8,510 nucleotides of DNA from SCTG01 sp036005325 (GCA_036005325.1 DASYQR010000141.1:1-8510), one strand, 5' to 3'. Counted from the stretch's first letter, positions 1-7,125 are shown. The notes: a model not told the origin generated them from the letters alone. Made by a program: numbers and translations.

Positions 1-13
1 TTTCGTCCACCAT
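1..13 (-). CDS. 5' end of an unidentified gene running off the left edge
   Basis: A minus-strand ATG at 13-11 begins a reading frame M-V-D-E and leaves the window after four full codons. The start is well supported by a perfect AGGAGGT Shine-Dalgarno seven bases upstream, and by its position 43 bp after the stop of the collinear MFS gene, so it probably belongs to the same transcript. Four residues are too few to identify the product. Confidence 0.6.
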
Positions 14-20
14 AGGCGGC

Positions 21-27
21 ACCTCCT
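21..27 (-). promoter_or_regulatory. Strong Shine-Dalgarno for the left-edge gene
   Basis: Read on the minus strand this is AGGAGGT, a full match to the anti-Shine-Dalgarno core, with a seven-base spacer to the ATG at 13. It is the strongest ribosome-binding site in the window and is the main evidence for the partial gene at the left edge. Confidence 0.7.
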
Positions 28-56
28 GTTAAGTATACCACAGGCCAGCTCGTTTC

Positions 57-1427
57 TTACGACTCCCGCCGGTTGCCGCCGCCGAAGGCTTCGGTCAACG
101 GCTTGATCAAGGGCAACTCCGAGACCAGCTTGCGACGGGAAATGGGCTCGACGCTCCGGGCTTCGTGGAACGTCCGGAGCAGACTCAACGACACGATCAT
201 TCGGAGGACGCCGGAGATGAAGAAGACGAACGGGAGATTAGAGACCAGGCTCACATGCAGGCCAGGCAAGGCGATCTCGGCCGGGACTACCATCGCTAGC
301 CAGCTGCCGAGCATGGCACCCAGGAACCAGCCGATCGCATTGACGGCATTCCAGACCGCGATGCCTTTCGCTCGATCTTCGGCGCCGACGGCATCAAAGA
401 CATAGTTCTGCAGTCCCAGGGACAGACCAGCCCAGATCACGCCTCCGGCGAAATTGACCGCCATGAGAAAGTAAAAATTCGCACTGATGATGTACATCAT
501 CGGCAGGAACGGCACCAGCAAGCCGGTCGCCACCAGCACCTTTTTGTTCCCGAACCGGTCGCCGAGCCGTCCCCACGGCTTGATCGTGAGGAACTGCCCG
601 AGCACCGACGCCGCCAACCAGGCGGTGTACTCCAGATAGGTGAAATGGAGGTCCCGCAGCATGTAGATCACGAAATAGGGTCCGGCGATCAGGACGCAGA
701 CATGCATGAGCCCCGAGAAGGCGAGAAATCGCCGGAAGTTCGCGCTCCGCTCATGCCGCAGGAAATCAAACAGACGGAATTCCGATTCCCGCGTGGCGTG
801 AAGCTCCGGCTCCTCAATGCGGGAGAGATAGCTTACGGAGACCGTGCGGGCGCCAGCCGCCAGTAGGAAGACGGTGGCGAAGCCGACCCACAGTGCCTCC
901 CTCACCTCAGCCGCATGCAGCACCAGTCCCGCCACACAGAGGGCCAAAAAGCTGGCCACCGTCATGACCCTGGCTCGATGTCCGAAATAGGCCCCGCGCT
1001 GATTGGGATCCACCAGATCGGTGATGAGACTGTTCCAGGTGGGAATCGCGAAGTGCCCCATCGCAAAATAGGCCACCGCGCAGACGATCAACAGCCACGG
1101 CCCCTGCTCCGGAAACAAGAGCGGGAGCGCCAGGAGGGGCAGCCAGAGCAGTGCCTGCCCCGCGGCTCCCGCCAGGATGACGGCCTTCCGGTGCTGCAGC
1201 CGGTTCAGGACCTTGACCGACAGGAGCTGAGCCCAGGTCCCGATCAATTGCGGCAAGGCTGAGAGGAGCCCGATGTGGAACGCCGATGCGTGCAGCAGCA
1301 GAGCGAATGCGGAGAGATAGTTTTCTCCCCCGCCCACCATGATCGCCTGGAAAGCCCCTTCGCGGATACCGCAGCGCCGGCTCCGCTCGCCGACCGCCGC
1401 GTGCTGTTCCGAACCGTCGCTTATCAG
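57..1427 (-). CDS. MFS transporter, probable CTG start
   Basis: Polytopic inner-membrane protein of the major facilitator superfamily; the substrate cannot be told from sequence. Numbering from the first ATG (1340), hydrophobic helices run through most of the 427 residues. The clearest family signature is the motif-A loop GRLGDRFGNKK at about 257-267, between the first helices of the second half. The equivalent first-half loop (VKVLNRLQHRK, about 42-52) is degenerate. A segment near 103-125 (ITDLVDPNQRGAYFGHR) resembles the DLVxxxxRGxYFGxR stretch common in this MFS subgroup. The ATG at 1340 starts inside helix 1. The frame stays open upstream (I-R-E-G-A-F-Q-A-I before that Met) to a stop at 1457-1455, with no ATG, GTG or TTG. 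The best start is CTG at 1427, giving 456 residues; it overlaps the upstream TGA as CTGA and follows a GGAAAGGG tract. Certain start if CTG is disallowed: 1340. Last but one in the minus-strand run. Confidence 0.85.
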   Translation of the reverse strand: MISDGSEQHAAVGERSRRCGIREGAFQAIMVGGGENYLSAFALLLHASAFHIGLLSALPQLIGTWAQLLSVKVLNRLQHRKAVILAGAAGQALLWLPLLALPLLFPEQGPWLLIVCAVAYFAMGHFAIPTWNSLITDLVDPNQRGAYFGHRARVMTVASFLALCVAGLVLHAAEVREALWVGFATVFLLAAGARTVSVSYLSRIEEPELHATRESEFRLFDFLRHERSANFRRFLAFSGLMHVCVLIAGPYFVIYMLRDLHFTYLEYTAWLAASVLGQFLTIKPWGRLGDRFGNKKVLVATGLLVPFLPMMYIISANFYFLMAVNFAGGVIWAGLSLGLQNYVFDAVGAEDRAKGIAVWNAVNAIGWFLGAMLGSWLAMVVPAEIALPGLHVSLVSNLPFVFFISGVLRMIVSLSLLRTFHEARSVEPISRRKLVSELPLIKPLTEAFGGGNRRES

Positions 1428-1921
1428 TGTGGCCCTTTCCGCTTCTGATGGCCGTCATGTATCCCGCCCGCAGGGGATTCCTCCACGCCGATTTTGTGCC
1501 GGAAGACCAATTCTCCTCCGTACCAGCCTTGCAGGCCCAACAGCGACGCGCCGCCGAGACTGAGCACGAGCGGCATGAGCGTGCCGCCTCCTGGAAGAGG
1601 TGTCCCCCAGTTGTGCAGCACAAAGTTGATGCCGTAGAGCAGCAGCAACCCGAGACCGACCACCAGGTGCGTGGTGCCGGCGTTCCAGGCAGCCGGCGCC
1701 TCCTTTTTGATCGCCAGGAAATCAGGAAGACCCGTGATCACCGCGCCGAGGTTTCCCGCCAGCCCCAGTGCAATGCACCAGAAGGCCATCCGAAACCAGA
1801 ACGGGTCGCTGGTGAACACGTAGGCCGCATCGGCGACAAGCGCAGCCGTATAGAGCCCGATCGGAAGCCCCACGGTCATGACATGGATAGGATGGCCGGC
1901 GATTTGCAGGCGACTCTTCAT
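1424..1921 (-). CDS. DUF2231 family four-helix membrane protein
   Basis: A 165-residue integral membrane protein of the DUF2231 family, whose function is unknown. Four hydrophobic helices lie at about 14-36, 42-64, 83-103 and 114-132. Family-typical elements are the N-terminal GHPIHVMTVGLPIGL block (9-23) and the GWYGGELVFRH block after helix 4 (132-142). Histidines at 10, 13, 85 and 142 lie near helix ends and could bind a metal or haem, but that is inference only. The tail (about 148-165) is hydrophilic and ends in a His/Lys-rich stretch. The start is ATG with an AAGGAGG ribosome-binding site about seven bases upstream. The gene sits 33 bp after rmuC, and its TGA overlaps the probable CTG start of the MFS gene, suggesting translational coupling. 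Family call is firm; role is not known. Confidence 0.85.
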   Translation of the reverse strand: MKSRLQIAGHPIHVMTVGLPIGLYTAALVADAAYVFTSDPFWFRMAFWCIALGLAGNLGAVITGLPDFLAIKKEAPAAWNAGTTHLVVGLGLLLLYGINFVLHNWGTPLPGGGTLMPLVLSLGGASLLGLQGWYGGELVFRHKIGVEESPAGGIHDGHQKRKGPH

Positions 1922-1954
1922 CGTCCTCCCTCCTTGTGAAAGAGTGGAGTGGCT

Positions 1955-3061
1955 TTAATCTTGGCTTCGTTCCGCTGGCGAAGTGGATTTGTCATCCTCA
2001 AAAGCGATTGGCAGTCCACGCTGATTTCTGAGATCTTCTATCTTGTTCAAGGGTTTTTCGAGTTGCCGCTTCCGTGTGGTCGTGAGAGCTTCGTATTCCT
2101 TCATGACGTCCTCGATTTTTCGGCCCAGGAGATCGAACTTGCTTGCAAATTCATCCCACTGCTTCTTGAACGCTCCGAATAACGACAAGATCTCATTGGA
2201 GGTTCGCTCCAACGCAAAATTGTCAACGGCTTGGCGAACGACCGCCAGGACCGCAAAAAGGGTGATGGGCGAACAGAACACGACCTTGTTCCGGATGCCC
2301 TCATCGAGAATCGAGCTGTCTTGCTCGTGGATGAAGGCATAGATCTGTTCATTGGGGATGAACAGGAGGACATAGTCCACCGTATTGGATTCGGCATCGA
2401 TGTATTCGCGCGTGGTAATTTCCTTGACTCTGGCTCGTGCGTCTCGAAGAAAGTCGCTTCGGAACTTTGCCTTCTCGCAGTCGGAGTTGGCTTCCAGAAA
2501 CCGAAGGTAGTTGTCCAAAGGAAATTTGACGTCCATATGGAGCTTGAGGCTCTTCGGCAACAGGAAGGTGAAATCCGGCCGCGATCCAACCCCTTCGATG
2601 GTTTTCTGCTTCAAATAATTTACGTTCTCGATGAAGCCGGCCAGCCTCAGAACGTCCTCTGCCATCCGTTCTCCCCAGCGGCCCCTGGCTTTCGTGCTTG
2701 AGAGCGCTTCGCGCAAACTGTTGGTGGTTTGCATGAGCGCCTGGGTCTGCTGACCGGCGGTTTGCAATTGACCGGCCAATTGTCCGAACTTTTCTGACCG
2801 GTCATTCTCCAGGTCTTTCATCAGCGTTGAGACATTCTCCAGCTGAACGGTCATCTGTTGTAATTGCTGATCAATAAGCGCTTTCTTAGTCTCTAGTTCG
2901 TTGGCATCCTCTTGCCTGGCTGCTGCCAGCTTTTCTTTGGCCAAACTCAGGAAAAGGTCCTTGGCCGTCTTGGCCTGTGCCAGCCTCAAGACAAATGCCG
3001 CAGCCAAGCCCACCAGGAACCCGGCCACCAACGTCAAAAGAATCAGAGTGGTAGTCGTCAT
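1955..3061 (-). CDS. rmuC: RmuC family DNA recombination protein
   Basis: A 368-residue RmuC homologue. In E. coli, rmuC mutants show more recombination at inverted repeats, and the family core is related to nuclease folds; the biochemical activity is still poorly defined. In order: one N-terminal membrane anchor (about 5-25), a charged Gln/Glu/Lys-rich coiled coil (about 30-120), then the RmuC domain. The domain opens with RGRWGE (126-131) and continues through SRPDFTFLLP (about 160-170) and the MDVKFPLDNYLRFLEA segment, matching the family's PDF and D-K-P-L-D-Y landmarks. The C-terminus is charged and probably disordered. It is somewhat shorter than the E. coli protein, mainly in the coiled coil. 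The ATG has only a weak GGAAG about eight bases upstream. It lies 52 bp after the permease stop. Its base composition is clearly lower in GC than the permease gene. Confidence 0.93.
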   Translation of the reverse strand: MTTTTLILLTLVAGFLVGLAAAFVLRLAQAKTAKDLFLSLAKEKLAAARQEDANELETKKALIDQQLQQMTVQLENVSTLMKDLENDRSEKFGQLAGQLQTAGQQTQALMQTTNSLREALSSTKARGRWGERMAEDVLRLAGFIENVNYLKQKTIEGVGSRPDFTFLLPKSLKLHMDVKFPLDNYLRFLEANSDCEKAKFRSDFLRDARARVKEITTREYIDAESNTVDYVLLFIPNEQIYAFIHEQDSSILDEGIRNKVVFCSPITLFAVLAVVRQAVDNFALERTSNEILSLFGAFKKQWDEFASKFDLLGRKIEDVMKEYEALTTTRKRQLEKPLNKIEDLRNQRGLPIAFEDDKSTSPAERSQD

Positions 3062-3113
3062 ATCTGCGCTTCCATGGCCCTTACTCTAACCTTTCCCGAA
3101 GGAGGACACCAGT

Positions 3114-5627
3114 CTATTCCCGCCGGAGGACCGGTAAGGGTTTTTGGCCGAGAATGCGGTAGGTCGAGAGGAGGCCGACGAGGATCGTCCCCATGATCGT
3201 CCCGCCGATGCCCCAGGCCAAGGCTTCGGGCTGGAAGAGCCATTTCACATCCAGAATCCAATGGCCCACCCCCCAGGCCAACGCTACAGCCAGAGCAGTC
3301 CCGATCACGCCGGCCGCGGCGCCGAGCAAGGCGTATTCCACCGCAAAGGTCTGAGCGACATCTCCTCGTGTCGCTCCCACCGCTTTGAGAATCATCGCTT
3401 CATAGATGCGCCGAAAGCGCGTGGCGGCCAAGGCGCCTGCCAAGACGATGGTCCCCGCGAGGATGCTCAAGCCAGCCATGAAGCGGATGACCAAACTGAT
3501 CCGGTCCACCACCCGCGCCACGGAATCCAACACATCCCGAATGTTGATCGCCGAGACGTTGGGAAACGCGGCGATCACCGCGCGCTGGAGCGGAACCTCC
3601 TCGCTGGGATCCACGCGGGCCGTCGCGACATAGGTCATCGGCGCGCCATCAAGCGCCCCCAGCTGGAAAATGAAATAGAAGTTTGTGGACATGTTCCCCC
3701 ACTCCACCTTCCTGATGCTGGCCACCCTGCCGGAGACCTTGGCGCCTTGGATGTCAAACTCGACGGTCGAGCCGAGCTCGAGCCCCAAACGACGCGCCGC
3801 TTCTTCTTCGACGGACACCTGCGGCTCACGCGAGGACTCGACGGCATTCCACCAGTCCCCCTTCGTCACCACATTATCCTTGGGAAGATCCTTGAGAAAA
3901 GTCAGCACATATTCGCGCGTGAAGTACCAGCCATGCTCGCGTTCCTCGTAGTTCTCCCTACTAATCGGCTGCCCGTTCAAGGCCCAGAGCCTCGATCGTA
4001 TGAGCGGCGTGAGCCGCGCTTCAGCGTGGCCGCGCTCCGCCAGCAATCGCGCGAACGCTTCTTGCTGATCCGGCTGGATGTCAATGAAGAAGAAGGACGG
4101 CGCGTCGGTCGGGATGTTCTCGCCGATCTCCCAGAGGATGTTCCGTTCGACCAGATGGATCGCCAGGATCACCATCACCCCGACTCCGACTGAGACCAAG
4201 ATGGTCTTCACCTGGTTGCCGGGACGGTAAAGATTGGCCAGTCCTTGGCGCCAGGCCAACGGTCTCCATCGCGGAAGCCGGCTGGCCAGCCGCGCCACCA
4301 TCCAGGCCGCCCCCCGCAGCAGACTCAGCGCGGCGATGAGCGCGCCGATGAACAGTCCGGCCGCCCGCCACGAACCGGCCTGCCACAAGGCCAGCCCGGC
4401 CAGTGCCAACGCCAGCAGCCCGCTGGCGACCCAGGCCGATCGTCCGGCAGACTTGGGCGGCTCCTCCGTCACGTCACGACGGAAAATCAGATTGGGCCGC
4501 ACATGCCGCACGTCCAGCAGCGGCCAGAGAGCAAACAGGGCTGTTGTCAACAGACCCATCGCCACGCCGCGTACGAACGGCAGCAGGGCGAACCGGAATT
4601 CCAACTCAATCGGAAGCCAGGTCTTCATCAGGGGAGGTAAGAATAGCTGTAGCCCCGCGCCCAACGCCGCCCCCGCCAGGCTCCCCAGCAAGCCCAGTAA
4701 CAATGTCTGCGTCAGGTAGACCAGCAGGATCGTCCGCGACTCCGCGCCGACGGCCTTCAGCACGGCAATGGTTTCGAGCTTCTCGTTCAGAAAGGCCCGC
4801 ACGCTGCTGGCCACGCCGATCCCGCCGACCATCAGCGCGATAAGTCCGGCCAGGCCTAGGTACATCGTGAGCTGGCGGAGGAAGCGTCGAAGCATCGGCT
4901 GCGCTTCCTGATACGTGCTCACCCGCACCGTCTTGTCCGGAAAGGTGGCGGACAACTCCGCCTGAACGGCGCGCGGGCTCAGCGTCTCAGGCAGCTTCAA
5001 CAGATGCCGGTGTGTCACCCGGCTGCCCGGCTGGATGAGTTGGGTCGCCGCGAGGCCTTGCTGTGACATCAGCAGGCGCGGGCCGAAACTGAAGGCCCCG
5101 GCCGCCCGGTCCGGCTCCTTCTTCAACAGACCGGCAACTCTGAACTCCGCGCGACCGATCTTGAGCGTGTCTCCGACCTTCAGATTGAGACGGATCAGTA
5201 ACGTCTCCTCGGCCAGTACATTGTTTCCGGTGAATAGAGCGGCCAATGCCTGCTCCGGCTCGGCCCGCAACTTCCCGTAAAACGGATAGCCTGGCTCCAC
5301 CGCCTTAAGTTCCACGAGCTGCGTACCGGTCCGAACCGCAGCCATCGCCACCAGCTCGCTGAGATGCATGCGGGCAATCCCGCGGCCGTCAAATCCGCGG
5401 AGGATCGCCTCCGCCTCCGGCGTTAACGTACGCGTCGTTCGCAGCTCCACATCAGCTGCCATAAGGCTACGGGTCTCGCGCTGAATGGCCCGTTCCATGT
5501 TCGCCGCAAAGAGCCCGACACCCACCAGGGCGGCCACACCGAGCGCGATGCAGATGAAGAAATAGGTAAAGTGCCGCCAGGCGGCGCGGGTTTCCCGCCA
5601 GGCCATGCGGAAAGCAAACGTTGTCAC
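3114..5627 (-). CDS. ybbP: ABC transporter permease, YbbP/FtsX-like, lysophospholipase-linked type
   Basis: An 837-residue inner-membrane permease of the MacB/FtsX superfamily, in the YbbP group that sits beside TesA. I infer about ten membrane helices: one near 20-43, then a large extracytoplasmic domain (about 45-250), helices near 254-276, 299-325, 350-372, 398-416, 420-438 and 474-492, a second extracytoplasmic domain (about 500-705), and three C-terminal helices near 710-735, 762-786 and 801-822. The FtsX-type cytosolic motif occurs in both halves: VLKAVGAESRT (about 289-299) and ILKAVGATRGD (about 746-756). The DAPSFFFIDIQPDQ segment (about 507-520) is typical of this group. The start is GTG overlapping the ATPase TGA as GTGA, with GGAG seven bases upstream, so the two are probably translationally coupled. 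Such permeases act mechanically with their ATPase on envelope lipids or proteins; the substrate here is unknown. Confidence 0.92.
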   Translation of the reverse strand: MTTFAFRMAWRETRAAWRHFTYFFICIALGVAALVGVGLFAANMERAIQRETRSLMAADVELRTTRTLTPEAEAILRGFDGRGIARMHLSELVAMAAVRTGTQLVELKAVEPGYPFYGKLRAEPEQALAALFTGNNVLAEETLLIRLNLKVGDTLKIGRAEFRVAGLLKKEPDRAAGAFSFGPRLLMSQQGLAATQLIQPGSRVTHRHLLKLPETLSPRAVQAELSATFPDKTVRVSTYQEAQPMLRRFLRQLTMYLGLAGLIALMVGGIGVASSVRAFLNEKLETIAVLKAVGAESRTILLVYLTQTLLLGLLGSLAGAALGAGLQLFLPPLMKTWLPIELEFRFALLPFVRGVAMGLLTTALFALWPLLDVRHVRPNLIFRRDVTEEPPKSAGRSAWVASGLLALALAGLALWQAGSWRAAGLFIGALIAALSLLRGAAWMVARLASRLPRWRPLAWRQGLANLYRPGNQVKTILVSVGVGVMVILAIHLVERNILWEIGENIPTDAPSFFFIDIQPDQQEAFARLLAERGHAEARLTPLIRSRLWALNGQPISRENYEEREHGWYFTREYVLTFLKDLPKDNVVTKGDWWNAVESSREPQVSVEEEAARRLGLELGSTVEFDIQGAKVSGRVASIRKVEWGNMSTNFYFIFQLGALDGAPMTYVATARVDPSEEVPLQRAVIAAFPNVSAINIRDVLDSVARVVDRISLVIRFMAGLSILAGTIVLAGALAATRFRRIYEAMILKAVGATRGDVAQTFAVEYALLGAAAGVIGTALAVALAWGVGHWILDVKWLFQPEALAWGIGGTIMGTILVGLLSTYRILGQKPLPVLRRE

Positions 5628-6319
5628 GGACGAGCTCCGGGAACGCGCTGTTGCAGTTCATCCGAAATGATCCGCCCATCGCGCAGGCAGACAATCCGCT
5701 CGGCGTGCGCTGCCAGTGCGGGATCGTGCGTCACAAGGACCAGCGTGCTGCCATGATCCCGGTTCAACCGAATGAGCAGCTCGATCACCTGCTCCCCTGT
5801 CGCTGTATCCAGGTTGCCGGTCGGCTCGTCGGCGAGCAAGATCGCGGGGTTGTTCGCAAACGCTCGCGCGACGGACACCCGTTGCTGCTCGCCTCCGGAG
5901 AGCTGCGCCGGATAGTGATGCAGGCGCGACCCGAGTCCGACAGCCCGTAACAGCGCGTTCGCCTTGCTCACCGCTTCCGGATCGCCGGCCAGCTCCAGCG
6001 GTACCGCGACGTTCTCCTGCGCGGTCAGGGTCGGAATCAAGTGAAAGGACTGAAAGACATAGCCGATCTTCCGCCGGCGTAGGCGCGCCAGCTCGTCTTC
6101 GGACAAGCTCGTGATCTCCTGCCCTTCCAGTGAGATGGTGCCTGAGGTCGGCTGGTCCATGCCGGCGATCAATCCCAGCAGAGTGGATTTTCCGCTCCCG
6201 GACGGCCCGACGATGGCGACAAATTGCTTCGCTGGGACATCGAGCGAGATGTCATTCAAGATGGACACCTCGCGGCCGCCACTGGTGAGCCGCATCGAGA
6301 GGTTGCGAATTGCAATCAC
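5624..6319 (-). CDS. ybbA: ABC transporter ATP-binding protein, YbbA/LolD-like
   Basis: Cytoplasmic ATPase partner of the adjacent permease. From the GTG start (231 residues) all canonical motifs are intact: Walker A GPSGSGKST (38-46), Q-loop YVFQSFHLIP with Gln90, signature LSGGEQQR (140-147), Walker B ILLADEP (160-166) with catalytic Glu165, D-loop NLD (169-171) and switch His198 in LVTHDP. This is the MacB/LolD/FtsE pattern. An ATG at 6343 would add eight residues (MLLCIIGG), but it lies upstream of a perfect TATAAT and inside the tesA start. The GTG at 6319 gives the usual MIxIRNLS beginning and is preferred. No well-spaced Shine-Dalgarno precedes the GTG, since the G-run ends one base before it. 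Divergent from tesA and overlapping the permease by four bases. Confidence 0.93.
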   Translation of the reverse strand: MIAIRNLSMRLTSGGREVSILNDISLDVPAKQFVAIVGPSGSGKSTLLGLIAGMDQPTSGTISLEGQEITSLSEDELARLRRRKIGYVFQSFHLIPTLTAQENVAVPLELAGDPEAVSKANALLRAVGLGSRLHHYPAQLSGGEQQRVSVARAFANNPAILLADEPTGNLDTATGEQVIELLIRLNRDHGSTLVLVTHDPALAAHAERIVCLRDGRIISDELQQRVPGARP

Positions 6320-6331
6320 GCCCCCTATTAT
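6303..6331 (+). promoter_or_regulatory. Putative sigma-70-type promoter for tesA
   Basis: TTGCGA at 6303-6308 (four of six matches to TTGACA) and TATTAT at 6326-6331 (five of six to TATAAT) are separated by exactly 17 bases. Transcription would be expected to start near 6337-6339, leaving only about 3-5 bases before the tesA ATG at 6342. The -35 and spacer lie within the first codons of ybbA on the other strand. Inferred from consensus matching only. Confidence 0.5.
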
Positions 6332-6332
6332 A
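6327..6332 (-). promoter_or_regulatory. Perfect TATAAT -10 box for ybbA-ybbP
   Basis: Minus-strand TATAAT eight bases upstream of the ybbA GTG. It shares five bases with the plus-strand TATTAT of the tesA promoter, so one TATTATA element faces both ways. A start 6-7 bases downstream would fall at 6321-6320, giving a transcript that begins one or two bases before GTG. No good -35 is seen at 16-18 bases spacing (AGTAAA-like, two of six matches), which makes this less secure. Confidence 0.4.
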
Positions 6333-6341
6333 CAGAGAAGC

Positions 6342-7058
6342 ATGGATTATTTACTGAGGGCCATTGCGCTCGCCGCGTTTCTAACCGTCGGCGTCGAAGC
6401 CTGCGATCAACAAATCGGCAAGCCCGCGCCGAAAATACAAGGGACGAGCGTCGACGCGCGGCCCGGCACTAAATCTCCGCCTCCATCCAACACCGCCGCT
6501 CGTCCGGAAGAACGGGTGCTGGTGGCATTCGGCGACAGCTTGACCGCAGGGCTGGGAGTGTCGCCGGAGGAAACGTATCCCGCTCGCCTGCAGGAGAAAC
6601 TCCTGCTTTCCGGCTATCGGTATCGCATCATCAACGCCGGTGTCAGCGGTGACACCAGCGCAGGCGGTCTCCGCCGAGTGGAGTGGGTGCTCAAGAGCAA
6701 ACCGGACATCGTGATCCTGGAGCTTGGCGCTAACGACGGCTTGCGTGGCCTCAACCTTGCGCAGACACGTACGAATTTAGAAGAGATCATCCAGCGCTTC
6801 CTGGCTGGCGGCGCCAAGGTCGTCCTGGCCGGCATGAAGCTTCCTCCCAATTACGGCGCCGACTACACAAAGGCCTTCCAATCCATGTACGCCGACTTGG
6901 CAAAGCGCTACGATGTCCAGTTCATTCCCTTCTTTCTCGATGGAGTGGCCGCTAAAGCCGACTACAACCAAGCCGACGGTATTCACCCGACAGGCTCCGG
7001 CTATGCCGTCATCGTCGAAAATATCTGGCCTGTCATAGAGCCTCTCTTGAAGAAGTGA
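6342..7058 (+). CDS. tesA: GDSL/SGNH lysophospholipase-arylesterase, TesA-like, secreted or lipoprotein
   Basis: A 238-residue SGNH hydrolase that cleaves acyl esters such as lysophospholipids or aryl esters outside the cytoplasm. All catalytic blocks are intact: block I FGDSLTAG with nucleophile Ser66, block II with oxyanion Gly103 (GVSGDTS), block III GANDG with Asn131, and block V ADGIHPTG with Asp212 and His215. The N-terminus (MDYLLR then a hydrophobic stretch) is a signal peptide ending in VEAC. Cys21 could be lipidated, though Glu at -2 is unusual for a lipobox, so SPI-type cleavage near Ala20 is the alternative. Residues 22-57 form a Pro/Lys-rich linker not present in the short E. coli protein. 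ATG at 6342 is chosen because the longer open frame upstream is antisense to ybbA and would bury the signal peptide. Divergent from ybbA-ybbP, the classical neighbourhood for this enzyme. Confidence 0.93.
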   Translation: MDYLLRAIALAAFLTVGVEACDQQIGKPAPKIQGTSVDARPGTKSPPPSNTAARPEERVLVAFGDSLTAGLGVSPEETYPARLQEKLLLSGYRYRIINAGVSGDTSAGGLRRVEWVLKSKPDIVILELGANDGLRGLNLAQTRTNLEEIIQRFLAGGAKVVLAGMKLPPNYGADYTKAFQSMYADLAKRYDVQFIPFFLDGVAAKADYNQADGIHPTGSGYAVIVENIWPVIEPLLKK

Positions 7059-7084
7059 TTGATATTATTCATTAAATTTCAGTA

Positions 7085-7119
7085 TTGACATACTCTGGCC
7101 AATGCGTTAGTTATATAAA
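7085..7119 (+). promoter_or_regulatory. Possible promoter in the AT-rich spacer before the zinc-ribbon gene
   Basis: The 141-bp spacer 7059-7199 is markedly AT-rich at its left end. It holds a perfect TTGACA at 7085-7090 followed by a TTATATAAA run at 7111-7119. The best -10-like hexamers are TTATAT or TATATA with spacers of 20-21 bases, longer than optimal, so the exact -10 is uncertain. Transcription from here would give a leader of about 75 bases containing the inverted repeats described separately. No GC hairpin plus T-tract terminator for tesA is visible in this spacer. Confidence 0.4.
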
Positions 7120-7125
7120 TGCATA

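Noticed and set aside
907..1623. 238-residue minus-strand open frame overlapping the MFS and DUF2231 genes
   Set aside because: It is out of frame with both and rich in Arg/Gly/Ala. Both real genes have recognisable membrane-protein families in the competing frames.
1427..1939. 170-residue plus-strand open frame
   Set aside because: It is antisense to the DUF2231 gene and mostly charged, low-complexity sequence without a recognisable domain.
3062..3113. Terminator or small peptide gene in the gap between the permease and rmuC
   Set aside because: Only a four-base CCTT/AAGG inverted repeat is present. The short ATG frame M-E-A-Q-I that overlaps the rmuC start has no supporting ribosome-binding site.
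3144..4193. 349-residue plus-strand open frame antisense to the permease
   Set aside because: It is the opposite strand of a clear YbbP-type permease. Its translation is low-complexity, rich in Arg/His/Asp/Pro with no domain, as expected for the antisense of GC-rich coding sequence.
6111..6341. 77-codon N-terminal extension of the tesA frame
   Set aside because: It would run antisense through ybbA and place the signal peptide internally. The ATG at 6342 gives a normal signal peptide start.
6320..6343. ATG at 6343 as the ybbA start
   Set aside because: It adds MLLCIIGG before a typical ATPase N-terminus, overlaps the tesA start codon and lies upstream of the TATAAT that probably drives the gene.
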